From the NCBI GenBank assembly GCA_900547285.1, contig URGF01000012.1, forward strand, positions 1-24,269: 24,269 nt of DNA, in the 5' to 3' direction. Shown here one piece after another: positions 7,446-14,514 of this stretch. Made by a program: the position numbers and the translations under genes. Numbering within the stretch: position 1 is the stretch's first letter; every line of letters begins with the position of its first letter. The notes beneath the pieces were generated by a model. It was given only the letters and a program-made list of their open reading frames with translations. It searched no databases and was not told where the DNA came from. Origin of the DNA: an uncultured Collinsella sp. GTDB taxonomy: Bacteria; Actinomycetota; Coriobacteriia; Coriobacteriales; Coriobacteriaceae.

Positions 7446-8362
7446 CCTTTGACCTGTACGACACCGTCGACTCGTTTATCGCCTATATCTCACGTGTCGA
7501 GGGACTTTCTCCCAACACGGTGACGGCCTATGGCTCGAGGCTGGAGCGTTTTGCTGCCTGGTGCGAGCGTGAGGATATAGATGCTTTCGCTGCCGACGTG
7601 CGCACCATTCGTCGCTATCTTGCCGAACTTTCGCGTGAGCAGGTGGCTCCCCGAACGCTTGCGGCACACCTGTCTGCCATTCGCTCGCTCTATCGGTGGA
7701 TGGCTGCCGAGGGGGTCGTGGAGGGCGATGTGGTCTCGGCAATTTCCTCGCCCAAGCTCCCGCGCGATCTACCCGGTGTGCTGACGACCCAACAGGTGGA
7801 GGCGCTGCTCAAGACGCCTGATACCTCAACACCCGCGGGACTGCGCGATGCGGCGATGCTCGAGCTGCTCTATGCCTCGGGCGCCCGTATCTCTGAGCTC
7901 GCAGCACTCAATGTGGAGTCCATTGTGTGGTCCGAACGCACGCTGCGCCTGTGGGGCAAGGGGAGCAAAGAACGTATCGTCCCTCTGTATCGTCGCGCGC
8001 TCGAGGCGACGCGTCTCTATATTGAGGAGGGGCGGCCGGAGTTGCTCGCTCAGGCAAAGCGCCGTGACCCCACTACCGGGCCGCATCCGCTGCTTATATC
8101 GGCGCGCGGTAATCGCATGAGTGCCGCCATGCTCAGGCGGCGGTTCCATACTCTGGCGACACTCGCCGGCATTCCGGCCGACATCGCCCCGCATGCGATG
8201 CGCCATACCTTTGCGACCGACTTGCTCGAGGGCGGTGCGGACCTGCGCTCGGTTCAAGAGCTGCTGGGTCATGCGAGCCTGTCCACGACGCAGATCTACA
8301 CGCACCTCACGCCCGATCGGCTCAAACGTGCCGTGGCTCAAGCCCATCCCCGAGGCGAATAG
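7442..8362 (+). CDS. xerC: Tyrosine recombinase, XerC/XerD type
   Basis: XerC/D recombinases resolve chromosome dimers at dif. The gene's position between trmFO and rpsB is that of the chromosomal xer gene; XerC versus XerD cannot be settled by eye. The N-terminal SAM-like core-binding domain (VDSFIAYISRVEGLSPNTVTAYGSRL and onward) begins well upstream of GTG 7520, the first ordinary start codon. Counted from ATA 7442 the protein has 306 residues, a normal Xer length; from the GTG it has 280 and loses the first helix. GGAGG at 7428-7432 lies 9 nt from ATA 7442. Catalytic residues in this numbering are Arg149 (SGARISEL), the Lys in GKGSKER, His251 and Arg254 (HAMRHTF), His277 (LLGHASLSTTQ) and Tyr286 (IYTHL). 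All are present, so the enzyme should be active. CTG 7454 is an alternative start. Confidence 0.9.
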   Translation: MAFDLYDTVDSFIAYISRVEGLSPNTVTAYGSRLERFAAWCEREDIDAFAADVRTIRRYLAELSREQVAPRTLAAHLSAIRSLYRWMAAEGVVEGDVVSAISSPKLPRDLPGVLTTQQVEALLKTPDTSTPAGLRDAAMLELLYASGARISELAALNVESIVWSERTLRLWGKGSKERIVPLYRRALEATRLYIEEGRPELLAQAKRRDPTTGPHPLLISARGNRMSAAMLRRRFHTLATLAGIPADIAPHAMRHTFATDLLEGGADLRSVQELLGHASLSTTQIYTHLTPDRLKRAVAQAHPRGE

Positions 8363-8411
8363 TGGCTGGGACGTCCCGCGCCGCACTCAGGTGTGTGGTT
8401 TTGATTGCGGG

Positions 8412-8440
8412 TTGGCACGAAGATGCATTCCTGCTATCAT
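8412..8440 (+). promoter_or_regulatory. Strong rpsB-tsf promoter with extended -10
   Basis: -35 TTGGCA (8412-8417), a 17-nt spacer and -10 TATCAT (8435-8440), preceded by TGC for an extended -10. Transcription would start near 8447, leaving a leader of about 135 nt before rpsB. Confidence 0.8.
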
Positions 8441-8446
8441 TCATCG

Positions 8447-8581
8447 GGTTGCTTCACGGCAACATGTTTTTATCACGCACGCGCGGCTACTTCATACCGT
8501 GGTGCCCGGGCTTTGGTAGCACATGTCCGGGTTGGTTTTGGAGGATGACCCCGCGCGGAGGCAAACCACAGGAGGTTTAAC
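8447..8581 (+). promoter_or_regulatory. Structured rpsB leader (candidate S2 autoregulatory RNA)
   Basis: The leader contains a hairpin GTTGC (8448-8452) / GCAAC (8459-8463). It is followed by a possible H-type pseudoknot: GTGC (8502-8505) with GCAC (8519-8522), and loop CCCGG (8505-8509) with CCGGG (8527-8531). The two helices share base 8505. The Shine-Dalgarno AGGAGG lies just before ATG 8582. Regulation of rpsB by S2 through its leader is known in Escherichia coli. Its presence here is inferred from leader length and pairing only. Confidence 0.45.
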
Positions 8582-9310
8582 ATGGCTACCAAGATTAATA
8601 TCCGCACCCTGCTCGAGGCCGGCTGCCACTTCGGTCACCAGACCCGTCGCTGGAACCCCAAGATGAAGCCGTTCATCTTCGGTGAGCGCAACGGCATCTA
8701 CATCCTCGACCTCAAGCAGACCATCCTCGACGCCGACCAGGCCTACACCTTCGTCAAGAACGTCGCCAAGGGTGGCAACGTGCTGTTCGTCGGCACCAAG
8801 AAGCAGGCTCAGGAGGCCGTCAAGAACGCTGCTGAGCGCGCTAATATGCCCTACATCAACCAGCGTTGGCTCGGCGGTATGCTGACCAACTTCGTCACCA
8901 TCCGCTCCCGCATCAACCGCATGGAGGAGCTCGAGGCCATGGTCGAGGACGGCCGCATGGCAGTGCTCCCCAAGAAGGAGCAGGCTGTGCTCGGCAAGGA
9001 GCTCACCAAGCTCCAGACCAACCTCGGTGGCGCCCGCGACATGAAGGGTCTGCCCCAGGCTCTCTTCGTCATCGACACTAAGCGCGAGGAGAACGCCATC
9101 AAGGAGGCTCAGCGCCTGAACATCCCCGTCGTCGCTCTGATCGACACCAACTCCGATCCCGACGAGGTCGAGTACGGCATCCCCTGCAACGATGACGCTA
9201 TCTCTGCTGTCACCCTTATGTGCGAGCTCATGGCTGACGCCTGCCTCGCTGGCTCCGGCAAGGAGCAGGTCTCCGAGGCCGAGATGGCCGCTGAGCCCAA
9301 GGCCGAGTAA
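8582..9310 (+). CDS. rpsB: Small-subunit ribosomal protein S2 (uS2)
   Basis: S2 is a late-assembling 30S protein on the back of the small subunit. The 242-residue product shows the family blocks in order: INIRTLLEAGCHFGHQTRRWNPKM, IYILDLKQT, NVLFVGTKKQAQEAV, YINQRWLGGMLTNFVTIRSRI, PQALFVIDTKREENAIKEA and VVALIDTNSDPDEVEYGIPCNDDA. The C-terminus is short and acidic. Codon use is strongly biased to C-ending codons, as expected of a highly expressed gene. The start ATG 8582 has AGGAGG about 6 nt upstream. It is co-transcribed with tsf 45 nt downstream; no terminator is visible in between. Confidence 0.98.
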   Translation: MATKINIRTLLEAGCHFGHQTRRWNPKMKPFIFGERNGIYILDLKQTILDADQAYTFVKNVAKGGNVLFVGTKKQAQEAVKNAAERANMPYINQRWLGGMLTNFVTIRSRINRMEELEAMVEDGRMAVLPKKEQAVLGKELTKLQTNLGGARDMKGLPQALFVIDTKREENAIKEAQRLNIPVVALIDTNSDPDEVEYGIPCNDDAISAVTLMCELMADACLAGSGKEQVSEAEMAAEPKAE

Positions 9311-9355
9311 ATCAGTCTTAGTTAATTCTTTTTCATCTCTTTGAAAGGAACCACA

Positions 9356-10225
9356 ATGGCCCAGATTACCGCCGCTATGGTCAAGCAGCTCCGCGAGATG
9401 ACCGACTCCCCGATGATGGAGTGCAAGAAGGCTCTCGTCGAGGCTGACGGCGACATGGACGCCGCTGTCGACGTTCTGCGCAAGAACGGCCTCGCCAAGG
9501 CTGCCAAGAAGGCTGGCCGCGAGACCAACGAGGGCGCTGTAGCCGCGTTCGTCTCCGAGGATGGCAAGACCGGCGCTCTGCTCGAGCTCTCCTGCGAGAC
9601 CGACTTCGTTGGCTCCAACGCCAAGTTCACCGGCTTTGCTTCTAAGGTCGCTGAGGTTGTCGCTACCACCGAGCCTGCTGACGTCGACGCTCTGCTCGAG
9701 AAGCCGATGGGCGAGGAGACCGTTTCCTCCGAGCTCACCGAGATGATTCACATCATGGGCGAGAACATGAAGATCTCCCGCTTCGCTGCCCGCAAGGCCG
9801 AGAACGGCGCGCTCGCTTCTTACATCCACATGGGTGGTAAGATCGGCGTCCTCGTCGAGTTCGCCTTCGAGAAGGCCGAGACCGCTCAGGCTGAGTCCTT
9901 CAAGACCTTCGCTCACGACGTTGCCCTTCAGGTTGCCGCCGTCGCCCCGATCTGCGCTACCCGCGATCAGGTTCCGGCCGAGACCGTCGAGCACGAGAAG
10001 CAGATCTACATGGCCCAGGCTGCCGAGTCCGGCAAGCCCGAGGCTATCCAGGAGAAGATGGCTGTTGGCCGTCTGGAGAAGTTCTACAAGCAGTCCGTGC
10101 TCACCGAGCAGGAGTTCATCAAGGACAGCTCCCTCACCATCAAGAAGTACGCTGAGCAGGTCTCCAAGGAGCTCGGCGACACCATTACCGTCGTTGCCTT
10201 TGACCGTCTGGTCCGTGGCGAGTAA
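9356..10225 (+). CDS. tsf: Elongation factor Ts
   Basis: EF-Ts is the guanine-nucleotide exchange factor for EF-Tu. The 289-residue product begins with the UBA-like N-domain (ITAAMVKQLREMTDSPMMECKKALVEADGDMDAAVDVLRKNGLAKAAKKAGRETNEG, residues about 4-60). The core follows with the ELSCETDFV motif, the loop that contacts EF-Tu. C-terminal blocks include YIHMGGKIGVLVEF, HDVALQVAAV and LEKFYKQSVLTEQEFIKDSSLTIK. The start is ATG 9356 with GAAAGGA at 9343-9349; the TTG at 9341 precedes the Shine-Dalgarno and is not used. Codon bias matches rpsB. A terminator follows 24 nt after the stop, so rpsB-tsf is a two-gene operon. Confidence 0.98.
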   Translation: MAQITAAMVKQLREMTDSPMMECKKALVEADGDMDAAVDVLRKNGLAKAAKKAGRETNEGAVAAFVSEDGKTGALLELSCETDFVGSNAKFTGFASKVAEVVATTEPADVDALLEKPMGEETVSSELTEMIHIMGENMKISRFAARKAENGALASYIHMGGKIGVLVEFAFEKAETAQAESFKTFAHDVALQVAAVAPICATRDQVPAETVEHEKQIYMAQAAESGKPEAIQEKMAVGRLEKFYKQSVLTEQEFIKDSSLTIKKYAEQVSKELGDTITVVAFDRLVRGE

Positions 10226-10248
10226 ATAAGCTCTTGTAGCTGGTAATG

Positions 10249-10283
10249 AGCAGGCTGTGGGTTTTACTCACAGCCTGCTTTTT
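10249..10283 (+). terminator. Intrinsic terminator after tsf
   Basis: A perfect 11-bp stem AGCAGGCTGTG (10249-10259) / CACAGCCTGCT (10269-10279) with a 9-nt loop is followed by TTTT. It closes the rpsB-tsf operon. Confidence 0.9.
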
Positions 10284-10304
10284 CATGGCTCTTATCAGAG
10301 CCTT

Positions 10305-10313
10305 TGATATCAT
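10305..10313 (+). promoter_or_regulatory. Probable pyrH operon promoter (extended -10)
   Basis: TGATATCAT is an extended -10 (TG-N-TATCAT) lying between the tsf terminator and pyrH; the -10 hexamer occupies 10308-10313. No good -35 is visible at 16-18 nt, which extended -10 promoters tolerate. It would give a leader of about 23 nt and drive the pyrH to proS run. Confidence 0.5.
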
Positions 10314-10342
10314 ATTGAGAGTCTAATTAAAGGAGGATCGCT

Positions 10343-11065
10343 TTGTCCGACATCCGATATAAACGCGTGCTTCTTAAGCTTTCCGGCGAAGCACTGATGG
10401 GCGACGCCCAATATGGCATCGACCCCAAGGTTACCGATCATCTTGCCAAGCAGGTCAAGGAGCTGCTCGCCGTTGGCCATGAGGTCGGCGTCGTTGTCGG
10501 CGGCGGCAATATTTTCCGCGGCATGGCAGGCGCTGCCGGTGGCATGGAGCGTGCTCAGGCCGACTACATGGGGATGCTGGCAACCGTTATGAACGCGCTC
10601 GCCCTGCAGGATGCCTTCGAGCACAACGATGTTCCTTGCCGCGTGATGAGCGCTATCCAGATGAACGAGATCTGCGAGCCCTATATTCGTCGCCGCGCTA
10701 TCAACCATCTGTCCAAGGGCAACGTCGTCATCTTCGCTGCCGGTTCGGGCAATCCGTACTTTACGACCGACACCGCCGCGGCTCTTCGTGCGTGCGAGAC
10801 CGGCGCCGAGATTCTGATTAAAGCCACCAAGGTTGACGGCATCTACGACAAGGATCCCGTCAAGTGCGCCGATGCCGTCCGTTTTGACAAGATTACCTAT
10901 CACGAGGTTCTCGTCCGCGGTCTGCAGGTTATGGATTCCACAGCTACGGCCCTGTGCCAGGATAACCGTATGCCTATTTTGGTCCTCAACATCGATGGCG
11001 AGGACACCGTCAAGCGCGCGCTCGCGGGTGAGCCCGTCGGCACGCTCGTCTATCAGGAGGATTAA
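10343..11065 (+). CDS. pyrH: UMP kinase
   Basis: UMP kinase phosphorylates UMP to UDP in pyrimidine synthesis; the hexameric bacterial enzyme is of the amino-acid-kinase fold. The 240-residue product has RVLLKLSGEALMG (phosphate-binding lysine and glycine loop), VGVVVGGGNIFRG, ADYMGMLATVMNALALQDAFE, GSGNPYFTTDTAAALRA, LIKATKVDGIYDKDP and the C-terminal PILVLNIDGEDTVKRALAGEPVGTLV. The start is TTG 10343, supported by AAGGAGG at 10330-10336 and by the usual family N-terminus directly after it. There is no in-frame ATG that would keep the first strand. frr follows after 2 nt. Confidence 0.97.
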   Translation: MSDIRYKRVLLKLSGEALMGDAQYGIDPKVTDHLAKQVKELLAVGHEVGVVVGGGNIFRGMAGAAGGMERAQADYMGMLATVMNALALQDAFEHNDVPCRVMSAIQMNEICEPYIRRRAINHLSKGNVVIFAAGSGNPYFTTDTAAALRACETGAEILIKATKVDGIYDKDPVKCADAVRFDKITYHEVLVRGLQVMDSTATALCQDNRMPILVLNIDGEDTVKRALAGEPVGTLVYQED

Positions 11066-11067
11066 GC

Positions 11068-11604
11068 ATGGCAGAGAACATCACCGCCCATATGGACAAG
11101 TCGCTCGAGTCCCTCAAGCATAACTTCTCCAAGGTCCGTACCGGTCGCGCCAACGCCAACATTCTGTCCGACATCACCGTTGATTATTACGGTGTTCCCA
11201 CGCCGGTCACGCAGGTTGCCGCCGTCAAGACCCCCGAGGCTCACATGCTGCTCATTGAGCCGTGGGACAAGGCGCTCATCAACGCTATCGTCAAGGCCAT
11301 CGGCGCTTCCGATCTGGGCATTACCCCCAACTCCGATGGCACCGTCGTTCGTCTGCCGTTCCCGGCCCCCACTGAGGAGCGCCGTCGCGAACTCGTCAAG
11401 GAGTGCCGCGAGTACGCCGAGCAGGCCAAGGTGTCTATCCGTAACATCCGTCGCGACTTCAACAACAAGCTCGAGCGCGATGAGGAGCTCACCGAGGACG
11501 ATGTCCGTCGCGAGCAGGCCAAGGTCCAGAAGCATACCGATGAGTATGTCGCCAAGGTCGAGGAGCTTCTGAAGGAAAAAGAAGCCGAGGTCATGGAGAT
11601 CTAA
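11068..11604 (+). CDS. frr: Ribosome recycling factor
   Basis: RRF, together with EF-G, splits post-termination ribosomes. The 178-residue product starts at ATG 11068 and shows the two-domain RRF sequence: the first helix of the bundle with MDKSLESLKHNFSKVRTGRANANIL, then the small domain with YYGVPTPVTQVAAVKTPEAHMLLIEPWD and INAIVKAIGASDLGITPNSDGTVVRLPFP. The remaining helices follow with PTEERRRELVKECREYAEQAKVSIRNIRRDFNNKL. It lies 2 nt after pyrH, the standard pyrH-frr pair, and uppS starts immediately after its stop. Confidence 0.98.
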   Translation: MAENITAHMDKSLESLKHNFSKVRTGRANANILSDITVDYYGVPTPVTQVAAVKTPEAHMLLIEPWDKALINAIVKAIGASDLGITPNSDGTVVRLPFPAPTEERRRELVKECREYAEQAKVSIRNIRRDFNNKLERDEELTEDDVRREQAKVQKHTDEYVAKVEELLKEKEAEVMEI

Positions 11605-11605
11605 G

Positions 11606-12400
11606 GTGCAATACGACGAGCATAAACTGGTCGAGTACTTTGCCGACGCCCCTGCGGGCGTCGGTTTTTCCGACCTTGACCTCAATAACATTCCGCACCA
11701 TATCTCGTGCATCATGGACGGCAACGGTCGTTGGGCCACGTCGCGCGGTCTTGCACGCACCGAGGGCCACAAGGCGGGTATCGTCTCGCTGCGCGAGATC
11801 ATTACCGCCTGCGTGCGCCTGGGCGTCGACGTGCTTTCGGCCTATGCATTTTCGACCGAAAACTGGAATCGACCGCAGCACGAAGTCAACGTCTTGATGC
11901 ACCTGTTTGCCAAGACGTTTATCGACGAGCTGCCGCTTCTGAAGCGCGAAAATGTGCGCGTAGTCTTTTTGGGTGACATTTCCGCGCTGCCCAAGAAGAC
12001 TCGCGACGTTTTTGAGCGCGGTCTTGCCGAGTGCGCCGATCACACCGGTATGACGCTGGCGCTGGCCGTTAACTACGGTGCCCGTGCCGAGATCACCCGC
12101 GCTGTCCGTCAGATTGCACTCGACGCTGCCGCCGGTAAGATCGATCCTGCCGCAATTGATGACGACATGGTGGCTTCCCACCTCTATACCGCCGGCCTTC
12201 CCGATCCTGAGCTTGTGATTCGCACCTCAGGTGAGCTGCGCCTTTCGAACTATCTGTTGTGGCAGGTGGCTTATTCCGAATTCTACGTCACCGATACCTA
12301 TTGGCCCGACTTTGATCGTTGGGGCCTTGTCGACGCCATTTTGGCCTATCAGGGCCGTGACCGTAGGTTTGGTGGACTGAGCAAGACCGAGGAGGCTTAA
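11606..12400 (+). CDS. uppS: Isoprenyl transferase (undecaprenyl diphosphate synthase family)
   Basis: This cis-prenyltransferase condenses isopentenyl diphosphate units onto an allylic primer to make the C55 carrier for peptidoglycan and other envelope polymers. The 264-residue product carries the catalytic Asp38 in CIMDGNGRWA, then GHKAGIVSLREIITAC, LSAYAFSTENWNRP, LALAVNYGARAEI and the C-terminal ELVIRTSGELRLSNYLLWQVAYSEFYVTDTYWPDF block that binds substrate Mg2+ and pyrophosphate. Product chain length cannot be read from sequence. The start is GTG 11606, one base after the frr stop, with GGAG at about 11595-11598. About 30 residues precede the conserved core. cdsA follows after 2 nt. Confidence 0.96.
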   Translation: MQYDEHKLVEYFADAPAGVGFSDLDLNNIPHHISCIMDGNGRWATSRGLARTEGHKAGIVSLREIITACVRLGVDVLSAYAFSTENWNRPQHEVNVLMHLFAKTFIDELPLLKRENVRVVFLGDISALPKKTRDVFERGLAECADHTGMTLALAVNYGARAEITRAVRQIALDAAAGKIDPAAIDDDMVASHLYTAGLPDPELVIRTSGELRLSNYLLWQVAYSEFYVTDTYWPDFDRWGLVDAILAYQGRDRRFGGLSKTEEA

Positions 12401-12402
12401 TC

Positions 12403-13302
12403 GTGTCCGATCGTCCCAAGGCATCTGCTCCCAAGACGCCTGCGCGCAAAGCTGCCACCGCGGGAGCGCCTGCAGCGAAGAGCGGCACCGGTTCGTGGCT
12501 GGCGGGCTTTATTACCCGTGCCGCCGCCGGTATCGTCTACGCCGTTGTCTTTATCCTGTGCCTGGTTTTGGGTATCGTGCCCACGGCCATCTTTGTTTCC
12601 GTCATGAGCGGTCTGTGCTGCTATGAGTTTTTCCGTATGACAAGGCTCGATGGCAAGATGGCTAACGAGCGCATGGGTATCGCTGCCGCCGTAGTCTTTC
12701 CGCTGTCGGCGTTGGGCGATTCGATGTTGCTGAATGCCCTGCTTTTTGCCTTGATGCTCGCTGTGGGCATTTGGTATGTCTGGTCGCCGCGTACCCGCAT
12801 CTCTGATCTGGCCGTGACGCTCATGGGTCCCATCTACACTGGCTTTATGCTGTCGGCTATCGTGCTGCTGCGCGATGCCGTGCCCGGTTTTGCCGGCGCT
12901 CTGCTTTCAGTGGGCGTTTGCGCGTCCCTTTGGGTCTCCGATTCGTTTGCCTACATCGTGGGCAGCCGTATCGGCAAGCACAAGATGGTTCCCAAGATCT
13001 CTCCCAAAAAGAGCTGGGAGGGGTTTGCCGGCGGCATCTTGGGCTCGGTTTTGATTTGGCTCATCCTGTGGGCGACGCACTTCTACAAGCTCAGCCTGCC
13101 CTATGCGCTGCTGTGCGGCGTGGTCGTGTCCATTCTGGGCGTTATCGGCGACCTTATCGAGTCGCGCATCAAGCGCGGTGTGGGCGTCAAAGATTCCGGC
13201 AACCTTATCCCGGGCCACGGCGGAATGCTCGATCGTAGCGATTCGCTTATCTTCGGCTGCATCACCGCGCAGCTGTTGCTGATGATCGGAGGCGTGCTGT
13301 AA
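12403..13302 (+). CDS. cdsA: Phosphatidate cytidylyltransferase (CDP-diacylglycerol synthase)
   Basis: CdsA makes CDP-diacylglycerol from phosphatidate and CTP, the branch point to membrane phospholipids. The 299-residue integral membrane protein starts at GTG 12403. It opens with a roughly 30-residue Lys/Ala/Pro-rich cytosolic tail without similarity to the core, followed by about seven or eight hydrophobic segments. The family signature near the C-terminus, SRIKRGVGVKDSGNLIPGHGG followed by MLDRSDS, holds the conserved Lys, Asp and His residues; the usual DR-hydrophobic-D has Ser at the hydrophobic position. SDSFAYIVGSRIGKHK and KISPKKSWEGFAGG are further family blocks. The stop TAA overlaps the dxr ATG (TAATG), so the two are coupled. 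Confidence 0.96.
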   Translation: MSDRPKASAPKTPARKAATAGAPAAKSGTGSWLAGFITRAAAGIVYAVVFILCLVLGIVPTAIFVSVMSGLCCYEFFRMTRLDGKMANERMGIAAAVVFPLSALGDSMLLNALLFALMLAVGIWYVWSPRTRISDLAVTLMGPIYTGFMLSAIVLLRDAVPGFAGALLSVGVCASLWVSDSFAYIVGSRIGKHKMVPKISPKKSWEGFAGGILGSVLIWLILWATHFYKLSLPYALLCGVVVSILGVIGDLIESRIKRGVGVKDSGNLIPGHGGMLDRSDSLIFGCITAQLLLMIGGVL

Positions 13303-14489
13303 TGTCCTTCCAGACGACGTATGGCCCCGATGGACGCCTCCGCGTTGCCATCCTGGGTTGTACGGGCTCTATCGGCACCCAGGCGCTCGATGTGTGCCGC
13401 CAGCATGCCGATCGCCTGCAGGTGACGGCGCTGTCCGTTAACTCCAGTACCTCCGAGCTCGTTGCCGCTGCCCGCGAGTTCTCGGTTCCGGCGGTTGCCG
13501 TGGCCGATGTCGATCATGGCGATGACGCCGTGCTGCAGGAGTTGCCCGAGGGAACGAAGCTCGGCGTTGGCGCGCAGGCGGTTTGCGAGCTCGCGCATCG
13601 CGACGATGTCGACTGCGTGCTTGTCGCTATTGTGGGCGCAGCCGGTCTCGAGGCGAGCCATGCGGCCTTGACCTCGAATAAGCGCCTTGCCCTTGCCAAC
13701 AAGGAGTCCCTCGTCGTCGGTGGCGACTTGCTTATGCCGTTGGCACAACCGGGCCAGCTTATTCCGGTCGACTCTGAGCATTCCGCCATCTACCAGTGCT
13801 ATCTGGGGGAGAACCCGCGCGAGGCCCACTGCATTTGGCTCACCTGCTCGGGCGGTCCGTTCTTTGGCCGCACGCGCGACGAGCTCGATCGCGTGACGCG
13901 TGCCGATGCCCTCGCGCATCCCACGTGGGCCATGGGTGCCAAGATCACCATTGACTCCGCCACCCTCATGAACAAGGGCCTGGAGCGCATTGAGGCCATG
14001 CATCTGTTTAGCTGCGACCTCGATTTCATTAACGTGGTCGTGCAGCGTCAGTCCAAGATTCACTCTATGGTCGAGTTCGCCGACGGCTCCGTGATGGCGC
14101 ATCTCGGTGCATCCGACATGCGTATTCCCATCCAGTTCGCGTTCTCGTATCCCGAGCGTTGGGATACCCCGGCGCCTCGTATCGATTTCCGCGAGCTGGG
14201 GCAGCTCACGTTTGATGCTGCCGACATGGATACCTTCCGCTGTCTGGCACTGGCCGAGCGTGCCGGCAAGACGGGTGGCACCATGCCGTGCGTGCTCAAT
14301 GCCGCCAACGAGGTCGCCGTCGATGCCTTCCTGCACGATGGCTGCAGCTTTACCGATATCGATCGCATTGTGGAATCCTGCATGGACGCCCACGATATGC
14401 AGGTGGTCGATTCGTTTGAGCAGCTTCGCTACATCGATGCGTGGGCGCGTGAAAAGGCTGCGCAGGTGCTCGCCGCAACCCGTTCCTAA
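13302..14489 (+). CDS. dxr: 1-deoxy-D-xylulose-5-phosphate reductoisomerase
   Basis: Dxr (IspC) converts DXP to 2-C-methylerythritol 4-phosphate with NADPH, the committed step of the MEP isoprenoid pathway and the target of fosmidomycin. The 395-residue product has the NADPH loop VAILGCTGSIGTQALDV (residues about 15-31), LALANKESLVVGGDLL, the metal-binding DSEHSAIYQC, CSGGPF, HPTWAMGAKITIDSATLMNKGLE, and the C-terminal helical domain with PCVLNAANEVAVDAFLHD. All metal and substrate motifs are intact. The start ATG 13302 overlaps the cdsA stop. ispG, a later MEP step, lies two genes downstream, with rseP between. Confidence 0.97.
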   Translation: MSFQTTYGPDGRLRVAILGCTGSIGTQALDVCRQHADRLQVTALSVNSSTSELVAAAREFSVPAVAVADVDHGDDAVLQELPEGTKLGVGAQAVCELAHRDDVDCVLVAIVGAAGLEASHAALTSNKRLALANKESLVVGGDLLMPLAQPGQLIPVDSEHSAIYQCYLGENPREAHCIWLTCSGGPFFGRTRDELDRVTRADALAHPTWAMGAKITIDSATLMNKGLERIEAMHLFSCDLDFINVVVQRQSKIHSMVEFADGSVMAHLGASDMRIPIQFAFSYPERWDTPAPRIDFRELGQLTFDAADMDTFRCLALAERAGKTGGTMPCVLNAANEVAVDAFLHDGCSFTDIDRIVESCMDAHDMQVVDSFEQLRYIDAWAREKAAQVLAATRS

Positions 14490-14514
14490 CCCATAAGGAT
14501 TGCTTTTTCGTTTT

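Noticed and set aside
8368..8377. Palindrome GGGACGTCCC after the xer stop
   Set aside because: It has no loop or T run, so it is not a terminator. A single 10-bp palindrome in GC-rich DNA is easily chance.
8362..8580. Small plus-strand frame between xer and rpsB
   Set aside because: It runs through the rpsB promoter and leader, overlaps the xer stop, and lacks a Shine-Dalgarno and any similarity I recognise.
8492..9994. 500-codon minus-strand frame across rpsB and tsf
   Set aside because: It is an antisense shadow of two highly biased ribosomal genes, crosses their promoter leader and has no recognisable domains.
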